Below, piece by piece: positions 7,508-16,799 of a stretch of 64,000 bases of DNA. Position numbers and translations under genes: made by a program. The stretch is from Micromonospora sp. CP22. GTDB lineage: Bacteria; Actinomycetota; Actinomycetes; Mycobacteriales; Micromonosporaceae. Under the pieces are notes generated by a model. That model saw nothing but the letters and a program-made list of their open reading frames with translations, was not told the origin of the DNA and searched no databases. The stretch's first letter is position 1; each line of letters begins with the position of its first letter. The stretch spans positions 1-64,000 of the forward strand of contig NZ_VCJO01000010.1 in the NCBI RefSeq assembly GCF_009712475.1. Direction: 5' to 3'.

Positions 7508-9178
7508 TCAGCCGGGCGTACAGAAGGAGTAGAGGGTCACGTACCCGGCCCCGCCGGTGGTGGTGTTCCCGGCAGCGTCGGTGGCCACGACCGACACCGG
7601 AATCCGAGTGCTGTCGCCGGGCCGAGGCAGATCACCGAGCACACCCCGGAACTGGCCGCTGCGCAGCGGAGCCATGCTCTGCTCGTACGCCCGCCCCTCC
7701 AGCGTGTAGCGCAGACGTACCCGCAGCTCATTCGGGCCGGTGGTGTCGTCGGCGACGAGCGCGGTGACCGTGCTCGAGGTCGGCCCGAACGGACAGCCCG
7801 CCGGATCCAGCTCGGTCGGACTCGCCGTGACCCGGTTGACGGTGGGCGCGGTGGTGTCCGACGGCGGCGCGGGGCTGGTCGACGACGTGGGCTCCGGCGT
7901 CGCGCTCGGGGTGGTGTCCGTCGGGCGTACCGACGGGCTCGGCTCGACCGACGTGCCGCCGGTCGGGACGGCTCCGGGGCCGGTCGGGGTGGGTGGAGCC
8001 GGGGTGTCGGCCGTCGGCTCGTCGACCGTGGGGGTGGGCTCCGGCGCGGCCGGAACCACGCCGGTCGGTGCGGTGGTCAGATCCGTGCGGGTCTCGGTGG
8101 ACGCGGACCCGACCTCCGACGGGTCGTCCTTCGCCGCGTAGCTGAGCCCGGCACCACCGACCAGCATCGCGGCCACCAGGCCGGTGCCGACCAGGACCGC
8201 CCGGGACCGGCCGGTCCGCCGAGGTACGGACGGCTCGTCAACCGCCGTTGACGCTGCCGACGCGCTGAGGGTCGTGCTGGCCACGCTGATGCCGCCGCCG
8301 TTGCCGTCCGGGAACGGGAAGAGCGCCGCCAGCAGCGCCGCCCGACGCGCCAGCTCACGCCACCCGTGTTCCTCCCAGTCGGCTCCGTAGGCACCGACGG
8401 CCACCTCCTCCAGGTTGGCGAGGAAGACCTGCGCGGGTTGTGGCCGGTCATCGGGTCGTTTGGCCATCCCGGCGCGCAACAGGCCGTGCATCGGGCGCGG
8501 CGCCTGGTCGGCGGGAACCGGCGCGTTGAGGTGCTGCCCGCGCAGGGTGATCAAATCCCGCCCGTCGAACGGTGGGTGGCCGGTCAGGCATTCGAAGAAG
8601 GTGGCGGTGGCGGCGTAGATGTCGCAGGCCGGGCTCGCCGGGGCACCGGACCACTGCTCGGGGGCCATGTAGCGGGGGGTGCCGGTGACCGTGCCACCGG
8701 AGGCGGCACCGGTCGGCATGGCGATGCCGAAATCGGCGAGCTTGCTCGTGCCTTCGGCGGTCACCAGCACGTTCTCGGGTTTGTAGTCACGATGCACCAC
8801 GCCCCGGGCGTGCGCCGCGCCGAGCCCGGCCAGGGAGCCCTTGAGTACGCAGAGCGCCGACTCCGGCGTGGTGGGGCCCTGCGCGCGCAGCATCTGGCGC
8901 AACGACACGCCGTTGACCAGTTCCATCACGATCGCCGCGCCGCCGGGTGCCTCGACGTACTCATACAGGCGACAGATGTACGGGTGGTCGATGTCGGCGA
9001 GCAGCCGCGCCTCGGCCCGGAAGTCGGCCCGCACCGGCTCGTCGTCAGCCGCCGCGGTCAGGTACTTGATCGCCACGGGAGTGCCGGTGGCGTCGTGGAC
9101 GGCGAGGTCGACACTGCCGGAGGCACCGGCACCGAGCCGACGGACCGGGGTGTAACCGGATACCTGCCAACCGCTCAT
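7508..9178 (-). CDS. Receptor-like Ser/Thr protein kinase
   Basis: This is a membrane kinase of 556 residues. The kinase domain spans about 5-260: Gly-rich GAGASGSV (16-23), Lys38, HRDYKPEN (129-136), DFG (149-151) and APE (172-174), with all catalytic residues present. Tyr replaces the usual Leu or Val in HRDxKPEN. A juxtamembrane region is followed by one membrane helix (about 327-347). After it come a long extracellular Pro/Thr/Ser spacer and a C-terminal Ig-like domain with two cysteines, which may sense an envelope signal. The ATG at 9178 removes a 15-residue leader that lacks kinase homology. The neighbouring repeat-rich membrane protein is a candidate substrate. Confidence 0.9.
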   Translation of the reverse strand: MSGWQVSGYTPVRRLGAGASGSVDLAVHDATGTPVAIKYLTAAADDEPVRADFRAEARLLADIDHPYICRLYEYVEAPGGAAIVMELVNGVSLRQMLRAQGPTTPESALCVLKGSLAGLGAAHARGVVHRDYKPENVLVTAEGTSKLADFGIAMPTGAASGGTVTGTPRYMAPEQWSGAPASPACDIYAATATFFECLTGHPPFDGRDLITLRGQHLNAPVPADQAPRPMHGLLRAGMAKRPDDRPQPAQVFLANLEEVAVGAYGADWEEHGWRELARRAALLAALFPFPDGNGGGISVASTTLSASAASTAVDEPSVPRRTGRSRAVLVGTGLVAAMLVGGAGLSYAAKDDPSEVGSASTETRTDLTTAPTGVVPAAPEPTPTVDEPTADTPAPPTPTGPGAVPTGGTSVEPSPSVRPTDTTPSATPEPTSSTSPAPPSDTTAPTVNRVTASPTELDPAGCPFGPTSSTVTALVADDTTGPNELRVRLRYTLEGRAYEQSMAPLRSGQFRGVLGDLPRPGDSTRIPVSVVATDAAGNTTTGGAGYVTLYSFCTPG

Positions 9179-9364
9179 GTCGCCACTATCCGTCTCTGGC
9201 GCAAGTGGACACTGCCGCAGCACACGCGATCATTATCGTCACCGTCACCGGCGACGCCATCAGCCCGGTGGGTGTACCGACCCCACCGGGTGGCTGCTTG
9301 CTGACCCGTCCTGCGGGCACCGTGGCTGAGCTGCGGCGACACCTGCGGCACCGGCGGTTGACCG

Positions 9365-9400
9365 GGGTGTGCGAGCCGACCGGGGCCGCCCCGCACACCC
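9365..9400 (-). terminator. Hairpin after the acetyltransferase gene
   Basis: Arms 9365-9373 and 9392-9400 (GGGTGTGCG/CGCACACCC) pair over 9 bp with an 18-nt GC-rich loop, 12 bases after the stop of the minus-strand acetyltransferase gene. Confidence 0.55.
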
Positions 9401-9411
9401 ACCCCGTCGAC

Positions 9412-10119
9412 TCAGGACCCGACGCCGACTCGTCCGGCGGAGTCGGCGGCCACCACGACCGTCTCGGCCGGTACCGGCTGCCCGGCCGGTCGCACCCGCC
9501 GCGCCGGAAACGTGGACGGGTTGATCCCGACCGACGGGACCGGCCGCCACAGCAGGTTGACCCGGTGCCCTCCCGGACCCGACGGGCGTTGCCAGACCCG
9601 GTAGCCGAGTCGGCGATAGAGCCGGACGTCCTCGTCGCCGTGTACCTCCGCGTAGCTGGGCAGGCCGAGGCCGTCCATGTGCCGGTGACTGCCGGCGAGG
9701 ACGGCGGCGGCCTGGCCGGCCCGGTCGGCGTCCGGCGGCGCGGCGAGGAACGCGAGGTGGTTGTGCGCCTCGACGGGACGCCGCGCCGCGAGGACGGTGT
9801 CGACCTGACGGAAACGCACGGCGTGCTCCCCGCCGACGTCGTCGAGGCGCTCGTCGTAGCGGGGCGGCGGCGGGATCGGGCGGTAGCGGTGGAACCAGAC
9901 GGTGGCGGCGGTCCCGTCCTGGAGCAGGAACGCGTCGCCGAACAGCAGGGCGTGCTCGGTCCAGATACGTGCGACGGCGGCGATCACGGCGGGGCGTCGT
10001 CGCTCGTCGGGCACGAGCCAGGCGCCGAGCGAGGTCGGGGCGATCGTGGCGGTGAGCAGATCGACGATCCAGTCGAGATCGCACCATCGGGCACGGTTGA
10101 CCGGCGGGGTGACGTGCAT
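9412..10119 (-). CDS. GNAT-family N-acetyltransferase
   Basis: The 235-residue protein resembles actinobacterial GNAT acetyltransferases. It has an N-terminal substrate segment (DLDWIVDLLTATIAPTSLGAWLVPDE), a central EAHNHLAFLAAPPD strand and an acetyl-CoA binding region (GQAAAVLAGSHRHMDGLGLPSYAEVHGDEDVRLYRRLGY). The R-x-x-G-x-G/A loop is degenerate (DRAGQAAAVL). The real start is the ATG at 10119, with AGGAG upstream; the frame is open much further upstream but has no family similarity there. The substrate is unknown. Confidence 0.8.
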   Translation of the reverse strand: MHVTPPVNRARWCDLDWIVDLLTATIAPTSLGAWLVPDERRRPAVIAAVARIWTEHALLFGDAFLLQDGTAATVWFHRYRPIPPPPRYDERLDDVGGEHAVRFRQVDTVLAARRPVEAHNHLAFLAAPPDADRAGQAAAVLAGSHRHMDGLGLPSYAEVHGDEDVRLYRRLGYRVWQRPSGPGGHRVNLLWRPVPSVGINPSTFPARRVRPAGQPVPAETVVVAADSAGRVGVGS

Positions 10120-10264
10120 GGGCACTCCTGGGGAAGCGTGAGCTGGCGAGGACGTGGTTGTCCGGGCACCGCGCGACAGGCGGGTGGCCGGGACGGTCGG
10201 CGGCGTACGGCCGACGTGAGCTGGTGCCGCGCGACCGCGACGACGAGCCGGGCGGGCGCGCCGG

Positions 10265-11251
10265 TCAGGCCGGTCGGGTGTCCGGGCGTGGCGCGCGGGA
10301 GGGCCGGCGGCGGGTACGCGCCGACCGGGACACCCGACCGCTGAACGACGGCGGTGACCAGCCGGCCGCCGCCGTGTCCGCCGGGCCGTTGTGCGGGGTC
10401 GGGGTCTTGTCGACGCCGCTGCCGGCGGGTGCCGGGGACAGTGGCTTCTGGCCCGGCGAGCGCTCGGCCTGCCGGTCCCGGTCGGACTGGCCACCGTCGG
10501 CGACCTCGTCGCCGACCTGCGATCGGATGGCTGCTGCTGCCGGGACGACGCCGTGGCGGGTGACGCGGTCGGCGGACGGAGCCGGTGCGACGCCGCCTGG
10601 TCGCAGGTCGACCGGCCCCGGTGTGTCCGGCGGCGCGGGGCCGACTGCCGGTGCGCTCGACGCGGTGGGATCGGGTTGCGGGATCGGTTCCGTCGGCGTC
10701 GACGCCGGAGTGGGCTGGAGCGGGCCGACCACGGGTTCCAGGAGGTCGAGCACCGGCTCCAGCAGGTCGAGCACGGGCGTCAGGTCCGGCTGGCCCCGGG
10801 GCGGCTCGTCGGCCGCCTGGTCAGGCGGCGTTGCCCCGTCCCCCAACCCGGGGGCGGCCGGCACCACTGCCGGCTCCGACGGAGTCGGCTCGATCGACTG
10901 TGGATCGTGACGGGTCCGGTCGGGTAGTGGCGCGTCGTCCCGCGCCGGCTGCCCGCCGACAGAGCGCGTCGGCTGCTCTGCGGGCTCGGCGACGGCGGAA
11001 GGGCCGGACCGCTCCCCCGGCGGTGTCTGGTCGGAGGGCGGATCAAGCAGGACCCGGACGAGATCGGCAGCCGAGGTGGCCGGGGCGGCCGAGGTGGCCG
11101 GGGCCTCCGGCGCGGCGGCCGACGGATCCTCGGCGGCGTGGGCGGAAGAGGTCGCGGCGAGGTTGTAGGCGCACCAAGCCGCTGCGGCGACCACCGCCAG
11201 GAATCCAAGTCGGAGGATCACGGGTACGAGGCCACGCCGTCGTGTCGTCAC
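10265..11251 (-). CDS. Exported Pro/Ala-rich low-complexity protein
   Basis: The 328-residue product has a basic N-terminus, a signal-peptide-like hydrophobic segment (LGFLAVVAAAAWCAYNLA) ending near SAHA-AED, and then a disordered Pro/Ala/Asp body. One perfect internal duplication (LDLLEPV twice) stands out. The C-terminus is very basic (SRSARTRRRPSRAPRP) and could bind acidic wall polymers. The GTG at 11251 is preferred because AGGAGG lies 6 bases upstream. The family was not recognised; function unknown. Confidence 0.6.
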   Translation of the reverse strand: MTTRRRGLVPVILRLGFLAVVAAAAWCAYNLAATSSAHAAEDPSAAAPEAPATSAAPATSAADLVRVLLDPPSDQTPPGERSGPSAVAEPAEQPTRSVGGQPARDDAPLPDRTRHDPQSIEPTPSEPAVVPAAPGLGDGATPPDQAADEPPRGQPDLTPVLDLLEPVLDLLEPVVGPLQPTPASTPTEPIPQPDPTASSAPAVGPAPPDTPGPVDLRPGGVAPAPSADRVTRHGVVPAAAAIRSQVGDEVADGGQSDRDRQAERSPGQKPLSPAPAGSGVDKTPTPHNGPADTAAAGWSPPSFSGRVSRSARTRRRPSRAPRPDTRPA

Positions 11252-11354
11252 CCGGCGCCTCCTGTACCCGAACAATCACCGCCCACCCGCGAGACACCCT
11301 AACTCACTGCGATCAAACGGTCACGGTCGATCGGCGTGTCGGTCATTGCGCCCC

Positions 11355-11369
11355 ACTGGTACAACCAGT
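11355..11369. promoter_or_regulatory. FadR-type palindromic operator
   Basis: ACTGGTACAACCAGT is a perfect 6-bp inverted repeat around 3 bases. It closely matches the TGGTnnnACCA core bound by FadR-subfamily GntR regulators. It lies 36 bases before the ATG of a GntR/FadR gene, so autoregulation of that gene and the coupled hydroxylase is likely. Confidence 0.75.
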
Positions 11370-11405
11370 TGACGGGTTGATGTGTCCCGGGCCACACTGC
11401 GGAGC

Positions 11406-12122
11406 ATGGAATTCGCCCCCGTGACTCGGGCCTCCGTCTCCGACCTCGTCTTCGGACAGTTGCGCGACGCCATCGTCAGCGGCGCCTACCGCACCGACGA
11501 CCCCCTGCCCGGCGAGCGGGAGCTGGCGGCGGCCTTCCAGGTGAACCGCCACGCGGTACGGGAGGCCCTGCGCCGGTTGCAGCAGCTCGGCCTGGTCCGG
11601 GTCAGCCAGGGTGGCGCGACCCGGGTGCTGGACTGGCGGGTGCACGCCGGGCTGGACCTCGCCCTGTCGCTGGTGCGCTCCGGCGACGTCCTGCCGGTCG
11701 CCACCCTGGTCCGCGACATGATGGACATGCGCGCCTGCATCGGTGTGGACGCGGCCCGGCTGTGCGCCCGCCGCGCCGACGCCACCGCGCGGCGGCGGAT
11801 CGTGGACGCGGTCGAGGAGTTCGCCGACCTCGCCCCCGACCTGACCGCCATGGGTGAGGCCAACATCGCCGTGTGGCGGCTCATCCTGGACGGCTGCGGC
11901 AACACCGCCTACCTGCTGGCCTTCAACAGCCTGGTGGCCGGTGCCCTGGCGGTGGCCGAGGTGCCACCGGCGCGACGCGCCACCGAGCTGCTCGACGTCA
12001 CCGGGCACCGCCGGTTGGCCTCGGCCATCGCCGACGGCCGGGACGTCGAGGCCGCCGAGCAGGCCCGCTCCCTGCTCACCGCCCCGCTGACCGCGCCCAC
12101 CAGAAAGGACAGTCGAGCATGA
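11406..12122 (+). CDS. GntR-family (FadR subfamily) transcriptional regulator
   Basis: The 238-residue DNA-binding regulator has an N-terminal winged helix (about 10-75; LPGERELAAAFQVNRHAVREALRRLQQLGLVRVSQGG) and an all-helical FadR/FCD-type ligand domain behind it. The stop codon overlaps the start of the sterol-desaturase family gene (ATGA), so the two are translationally coupled. A FadR-type palindrome lies upstream. By family precedent the ligand could be an acyl-CoA or small carboxylate. A GTG at 11382 is an alternative start, but the helix-turn-helix homology begins only after the ATG. Confidence 0.88.
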   Translation: MEFAPVTRASVSDLVFGQLRDAIVSGAYRTDDPLPGERELAAAFQVNRHAVREALRRLQQLGLVRVSQGGATRVLDWRVHAGLDLALSLVRSGDVLPVATLVRDMMDMRACIGVDAARLCARRADATARRRIVDAVEEFADLAPDLTAMGEANIAVWRLILDGCGNTAYLLAFNSLVAGALAVAEVPPARRATELLDVTGHRRLASAIADGRDVEAAEQARSLLTAPLTAPTRKDSRA

Positions 12123-12946
12123 TCCCCGCCGTGCTCTACGCCATCCCCGCGTTCCTGCTGCTCATCATCGTCGAGGCGCTGTCGTACCGGTTCGCGCCCG
12201 ACGACACCGAGCGGGGCTACGAGGCCCGGGACACCGCCACCAGCCTCACCATGGGTGCCGGCAGTCAGGTCATCGGTGTGCCCTGGAAGCTGCTCACGGT
12301 CGGCCTGTACGCCGCCGCGTACACGATCTCACCGTTCAGCCTCTCCCCCGGCGACTGGTGGGTCTGGGTGCTGTTGTTCTTCGCCGACGACTTCGCCTAC
12401 TACTGGTTCCACCGGGCCCACCACGAGGTCCGACTGCTCTGGGCGGGGCACGTGGTGCACCACTCCAGCGTGTTCTTCAACTTCTCCACTGCGCTGCGCC
12501 AGAGCTGGACGCCGATGACCTCGCTGCCGTTCTGGCTCGGCCTGGCCCTGCTCGGCATGCCGCCGTGGATGATCTTCCTTCAGCAGTCGATCAGCCTGCT
12601 CTACCAGTTCTTCCTGCACACCGAACGGATCACCGTGCTGCCCCGACCGATCGAGGCGGTGTTCAACACCCCCTCGCACCACCGGGTGCACCACGGCTCG
12701 AACACCGAGTACCTGGACCGCAACTACGGCGGCATCCTGATCATCTGGGACCGGCTGTTCGGCACCTTCCAGGCGGAGGGGGACACGGTCCGGTACGGCC
12801 TGACCAAGAACATCGGCACCTACAACCCGCTGCGGGTGGCGACCCACGAGTACGCGGCCATCTGGCGGGACCTGCGCACCGCCCGGTCCTGGCGGGAGCG
12901 GCTCGGTTACCTGCTGCGCCGCCCGGGCTGGCAGCCGGTCCGGTGA
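12119..12946 (+). CDS. Sterol desaturase/fatty acid hydroxylase family membrane di-iron enzyme
   Basis: This 275-residue integral membrane protein carries the three histidine clusters of the fatty acid hydroxylase superfamily: HRAHHE, HVVHHS and HRVHHGSN, which bind two irons. The predicted reaction is O2-dependent hydroxylation or desaturation of a lipid; the substrate is unknown. It overlaps the GntR gene by 4 bases and is followed by a strong bidirectional hairpin. The acyl-CoA synthetase gene converges on it from the right, which together with a FadR-type operator points to lipid metabolism (inference). Confidence 0.88.
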   Translation: MIPAVLYAIPAFLLLIIVEALSYRFAPDDTERGYEARDTATSLTMGAGSQVIGVPWKLLTVGLYAAAYTISPFSLSPGDWWVWVLLFFADDFAYYWFHRAHHEVRLLWAGHVVHHSSVFFNFSTALRQSWTPMTSLPFWLGLALLGMPPWMIFLQQSISLLYQFFLHTERITVLPRPIEAVFNTPSHHRVHHGSNTEYLDRNYGGILIIWDRLFGTFQAEGDTVRYGLTKNIGTYNPLRVATHEYAAIWRDLRTARSWRERLGYLLRRPGWQPVR

Positions 12947-12952
12947 GCGCCG

Positions 12953-12984
12953 CGGTCGGCTCCGGCAACGGCCGGAGCCGACCG
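12953..12984. terminator. 13-bp bidirectional terminator between hydroxylase and acyl-CoA synthetase genes
   Basis: Arms 12953-12965 and 12972-12984 are perfectly complementary with a 6-nt loop, between two convergent genes ending at 12946 and 13005. Confidence 0.85.
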
Positions 12985-13004
12985 GCGGTGGTGACCACTG
13001 TGGG

Positions 13005-14834
13005 CTACCGGTGCCCCTGGTAGAGGGCGTCTATCTCGTCGGCGAAGTGCTCCCGCACGACCTCACGCTTGATCTTCAGGGTGGGGGTGAGTTCACCGTC
13101 GGCCTCGGTGAGATCCCGGGGCAGGATCCGGAAGGCCTTGACCTGCTCGGCTCGCGAGACGCTCCGGTTGGCCCGCTCGATCGCGGTCTCGATCTCCCCG
13201 CGCAGCGTCGGATCGTCGCGCGACGCCGCCACCGAGGCCCCGGAGCGTCCGTGCTGCTCCCGCCACCGCGTCCACGTCCGAGGGTCGACGGTGACCAGCG
13301 CGGCGACGTACGGGCGACCGTCGGCGACCAGCATCGCCTGGCTGACCAGCGGATGCTCCCGGATGCACTGCTCGATCGGTCCGGGGACGACGTTCTTGCC
13401 GGCGGCGGTGACCATGACCTCCTTCGTCCGCCCGGTGATCCGCAGGAAACCGTCGTCGTCGATGCGGCCGAGGTCGCCGGTACGCAACCACCCGTCGTCG
13501 GTGAACGCCTCCCGGGTGGCCTCGGGGTTGTTCCAGTAGCCGCCGAAGACCACTTCTCCCCGGGCCTGGACCTCACCGTCGTCGGCGACGCGGATCGCGA
13601 CCCCGGGCAGTGGCCGACCGACCGTGCCGATCCGCATCGCCGTCGGCAGGTTCGCGGTCAACGCCGGTGAGGTCTCGGTCAACCCGTACCCCTCCAGGAG
13701 CGTGACGCCCGCACCCCGGAAGAAGTGCCCCAGCCGCTCCGCCAGCGGCGCGCCACCCACCATGGCCGTGCGGCACCGCCCGCCGAGGGCGGCGCGCAAC
13801 CGGCGGTACGCGGCGAGGTCGAACACCAGGTGCGCCAGGCGAAGCAGCCCGCCCGGCCCGCGCGGCGTGTCCAACGCCCGGCTGTACCGCACGGCCACCC
13901 GCTCGGCGAGGCCGAAGAGCCATCCCCGGTGCGCGTCCTCGGCGGACTGTCGGGCATGGTCGTGCATCTTCTCGAACATCCGGGGGACGGCCAGGATGAA
14001 CGTGGGTCGGAAACGGCGCAGCTGGTCGAGCACGCTGGAGAGGTCGGCGCTTTGCACCATCGTCGCCCGGATCCGCACCACCCCGATCTGGATCAGCCGG
14101 GCGAACGCGTGCGCCAGCGGCAGGAACAGCACCGTCGACGCACCCGGATGCAGCAGTTCGGGCAACACCGCGACGGCGTTACCGACGTCGGCCGAGAGGT
14201 TGCGGTGCGTCAAGACGCAGCCTTTCGGCGGCCCGGTGGTGCCGCTGGTGTAGACGATCGTGGCGATGTCGTCGCCGGTCACCGCGGTGCGGCGGGCGTC
14301 CACCTCGGTGGCGTCGACGGCACGGCCCCGCGCGACCAGGTCGATCAGGTCACCGGCGTCGATGCGCCAGGTCTGCCGCAGCTCGGGCAGCTCCGTCCGC
14401 ATACCGGCGACTGCGGCGGCGTGGTCGGCGGTCTCCAGTACGCAGCCGACCGCGCCGGAGTCGCCGAGCATCCAGCGGATCTGTTCGGTGCTGGAGGTGT
14501 CGTAGATCGGCACGCTCACCGCGCCGATCGCCCAGAGGGCGTAGTCGACCATGCTCCACTCGTACCGGGTGCGGCTGAGCAGACCCACCCGGTCGCCCCG
14601 GGTGATGCCGGCGGCGACGAAACCTCGGGCCACCGCCAGCACATCGTCGCGGAACTGACGGCAGGTCACCGGCAGCGGGCCGCCGACGGAGCGGCGGACC
14701 GGCCACGACCGGGGGTCCGGGTCGGGCCGGATGAACTGCACCGCGTCCGGGTCCTCGGCCGCGTTGCGCCACACCTGCTCGGCCAGGCCGCCTTCGTCGC
14801 CCCTGACGATCGGCTCGACCGTTGTCTCCCGCAC
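13005..14834 (-). CDS. Long-chain fatty acyl-CoA synthetase (AMP-forming)
   Basis: The 609-residue ANL-superfamily enzyme activates fatty acids to acyl-AMP and then acyl-CoA. The P-loop A3 motif YTSGTTGPPKG is at 195-205. Other core motifs are EGYGLTETSP, the hinge TGDLGRIDDDGFLRITGR and the C-terminal EVMVTAAGKNVVPGPIE. The last resembles the FadD15/AMP-binding synthetase group that is common in actinomycetes. The gene is convergent with the sterol-desaturase family gene. Confidence 0.92.
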   Translation of the reverse strand: MRETTVEPIVRGDEGGLAEQVWRNAAEDPDAVQFIRPDPDPRSWPVRRSVGGPLPVTCRQFRDDVLAVARGFVAAGITRGDRVGLLSRTRYEWSMVDYALWAIGAVSVPIYDTSSTEQIRWMLGDSGAVGCVLETADHAAAVAGMRTELPELRQTWRIDAGDLIDLVARGRAVDATEVDARRTAVTGDDIATIVYTSGTTGPPKGCVLTHRNLSADVGNAVAVLPELLHPGASTVLFLPLAHAFARLIQIGVVRIRATMVQSADLSSVLDQLRRFRPTFILAVPRMFEKMHDHARQSAEDAHRGWLFGLAERVAVRYSRALDTPRGPGGLLRLAHLVFDLAAYRRLRAALGGRCRTAMVGGAPLAERLGHFFRGAGVTLLEGYGLTETSPALTANLPTAMRIGTVGRPLPGVAIRVADDGEVQARGEVVFGGYWNNPEATREAFTDDGWLRTGDLGRIDDDGFLRITGRTKEVMVTAAGKNVVPGPIEQCIREHPLVSQAMLVADGRPYVAALVTVDPRTWTRWREQHGRSGASVAASRDDPTLRGEIETAIERANRSVSRAEQVKAFRILPRDLTEADGELTPTLKIKREVVREHFADEIDALYQGHR

Positions 14835-14962
14835 GCCCGTCCACCTGCCGTCGCGTCACCGCCGGCGTTGCCGCCACCGCCCTCCATGGTCGACCTCGAC
14901 ATCCCGCCGCGTCCCGGGAACCGGCAAACCCGGCCGCCCGCGCGGGCCTGCGGGCCGCCCCA

Positions 14963-15002
14963 CCGCCCACGCCGCTGATCGCGCGGAGGGGGGCGTGGGC
15001 GG
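14963..15002 (-). terminator. Terminator of the aldonate operon
   Basis: Arms 14963-14973 and 14992-15002 (CCGCCCACGCC/GGCGTGGGCGG) pair perfectly over 11 bp with an 18-nt loop, 12 bases after the gntK stop. Confidence 0.7.
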
Positions 15003-15013
15003 GGTGCGGGCGC

Positions 15014-15550
15014 TCAGGTGCGGGACGGGGACACGGGTAGCCCGAGTCGCACCACGGCGGCGGTGACCAACTCGTCGGTGGTGCCGCGCAGGTCGAGCAC
15101 GAAACCCTGCTCGTCCGGGTGCAGCGGCTCCAGGGTGGCGGTCTGCGAGTCGAGCAGGCTCGGCGGCATGTAGTGCCCCGAACGCAGCGTCAGCCGCTCC
15201 CGGATGACCTCGGTCGGCCCGGCCAGGTGCACGAAGTCCACCTCCGGCGGCCCCTGCCGAAGCACGTCCCGGTAGGCGCGCCGCAGCGCCGAGCAGGCCA
15301 GTACCGTCGACACACCCTCCCGGTGGCGGGCGGCCATCCAGTCGGCCAGGGAACGCAGCCACGGCCAGCGGGCCGCGTCGTCCAGGGGGACGCCGGCCCG
15401 CATCCGGGCCACGTTCTCCGCCGAGTGGAACTCGTCGGCCTCGGCGAAGGTCAGCCCGGTCAGCGCGGCGACTCCCCGCGCCACGGTCGTCTTCCCGGCA
15501 CCGGACACCCCCATCACCACCACGTGGCGGGTCGACCGGTCACCAGTCAT
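15014..15550 (-). CDS. gntK: Gluconokinase
   Basis: This enzyme phosphorylates D-gluconate to 6-phosphogluconate. The 178-residue GntK-type P-loop kinase has Walker A GVSGAGKTT near the N-terminus, the EADEFHS motif, VPLDDAARWPWL, ACSALRRAYRD and GHYMPPSLLDSQ, all diagnostic of the family. The ATG at 15550 lies inside the 3' end of manD, an 11-base overlap, so it is the last gene of the operon and translationally coupled. It lets the operon feed the pentose phosphate route as well as the KDPG route. Confidence 0.92.
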   Translation of the reverse strand: MTGDRSTRHVVVMGVSGAGKTTVARGVAALTGLTFAEADEFHSAENVARMRAGVPLDDAARWPWLRSLADWMAARHREGVSTVLACSALRRAYRDVLRQGPPEVDFVHLAGPTEVIRERLTLRSGHYMPPSLLDSQTATLEPLHPDEQGFVLDLRGTTDELVTAAVVRLGLPVSPSRT

Positions 15551-16769
15551 GGACCGTGCCGTCCTGAAGCCGGTTGAACGGCAGGTACGCCGGCTGGTAC
15601 GGGAACCGGGCGGCCGCCTCCTCGTCCAGTTCGACGCCGAGACCCGGCTGCTCCCCCGGGTGCAGGTAGCCGTCGGTGAAGGTGAACGACTGGCGGAACA
15701 CCTCGTTGGTGAGCGGGCCGTGCCGCATGTACTCCTGGATGCCGAAGTTGTGGATGGCGAGGTCCAGGTGCAGCGCGGCGGCCATACCGACCGGGGAGAT
15801 GTCGGTCGGACCGTGGATACCGGACTTGATCTGGTACTGGGCGGCGAAGTCGAGCAGCTTGCGCATCGCGGTGATGCCACCGGTGTGGGTGACCGCGGAC
15901 CGCACGTAGTCGATCAGCTGCTCCCGGATCAGGGTCTGGTAGTCCCAGACGGTGTTGAAGACCTCGCCGATGGCCAGCGGCGTGGTGGTGTGCTGCCGGA
16001 CCAACCGCAGCGCCTCCTGGTTCTCCGCCGGGGTGCAGTCCTCCAGCCAGAACAGGTCGTACGGTTCGAGGGCCTTGCCCAGCTTCGCCGCCTGGATCGG
16101 GGTCATCCGGTGGTGCCCGTCGTGCAGCAGCGGCAGCTCCGGGCCGAACTCGTTGCGCACCGCCTCGAAGACGCCGGGCAGGTGACGCAGGTACGCCCGG
16201 GTGTCCCAGTCCTCCTCGGCCGGCAGCGGGGTGCGCTGGGCCGGCTCGTAGTCGTAGCGCTTGCCGTCGGCGCTGGGCTGGGCGGCCACACCGTACACGG
16301 CGTTGATGCCCGGTACGGAGGTCTGCACCCGGATCGACCGGAACCCGAGGTCGAGGTGCGCCCGGATGGAGTCGAACAGCTCCGGCAGGTCCCGCCCGGA
16401 GGCGTGACCGTACGCCATGATGCCGTTGCGGGACGCCCCGCCGAGCAGCTGGTAGAGCGGCATCCCCGCGGCCTTGGCCTTGATGTCCCAGAGCGCGACG
16501 TCGACCGCGGCGATGGCGGCCATGGTGACCGGCCCACGCCGCCAGTAGGCCGAGCGGTACAGGAACTGCCAGGCGTCCTCGATGCGGTGCGCGTCGCGCC
16601 CGAGCAGCAGCGGCACCACGTGATCACGCAGGTACGAGGCGACGGAGAGTTCACGCCCGTTGAGCGTACCGTCACCGAGGCCGGTGATGCCGTCCTCTGT
16701 GGTGATCTTCAGTGTGACGAAGTTGCGGTCCGGGCTGGAGACGATGACGTCGGCGGCCACGATCTTCAC
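15540..16769 (-). CDS. manD: D-mannonate dehydratase (enolase superfamily)
   Basis: The predicted reaction converts D-mannonate to 2-keto-3-deoxy-D-gluconate. The 409 residues match the ManD/RspA group of the enolase superfamily. They show the N-terminal capping domain and barrel motifs LLHDGHHRMTP, WLEDCTPAENQE and AIGEVFNTVWD (metal ligands), SGIHGPTDISPVGMAAA, and the typical C-terminus GTVHDW. The family also contains dual gluconate/mannonate and low-activity members, so substrate specificity is inferred from neighbours (kdgK, eda). It lies 30 bases after kdgK and overlaps gntK. Confidence 0.85.
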   Translation of the reverse strand: MKIVAADVIVSSPDRNFVTLKITTEDGITGLGDGTLNGRELSVASYLRDHVVPLLLGRDAHRIEDAWQFLYRSAYWRRGPVTMAAIAAVDVALWDIKAKAAGMPLYQLLGGASRNGIMAYGHASGRDLPELFDSIRAHLDLGFRSIRVQTSVPGINAVYGVAAQPSADGKRYDYEPAQRTPLPAEEDWDTRAYLRHLPGVFEAVRNEFGPELPLLHDGHHRMTPIQAAKLGKALEPYDLFWLEDCTPAENQEALRLVRQHTTTPLAIGEVFNTVWDYQTLIREQLIDYVRSAVTHTGGITAMRKLLDFAAQYQIKSGIHGPTDISPVGMAAALHLDLAIHNFGIQEYMRHGPLTNEVFRQSFTFTDGYLHPGEQPGLGVELDEEAAARFPYQPAYLPFNRLQDGTVHDW

Positions 16770-16799
16770 GAGGGGTGCCTTTCTCCTGCGGGAACGTAC

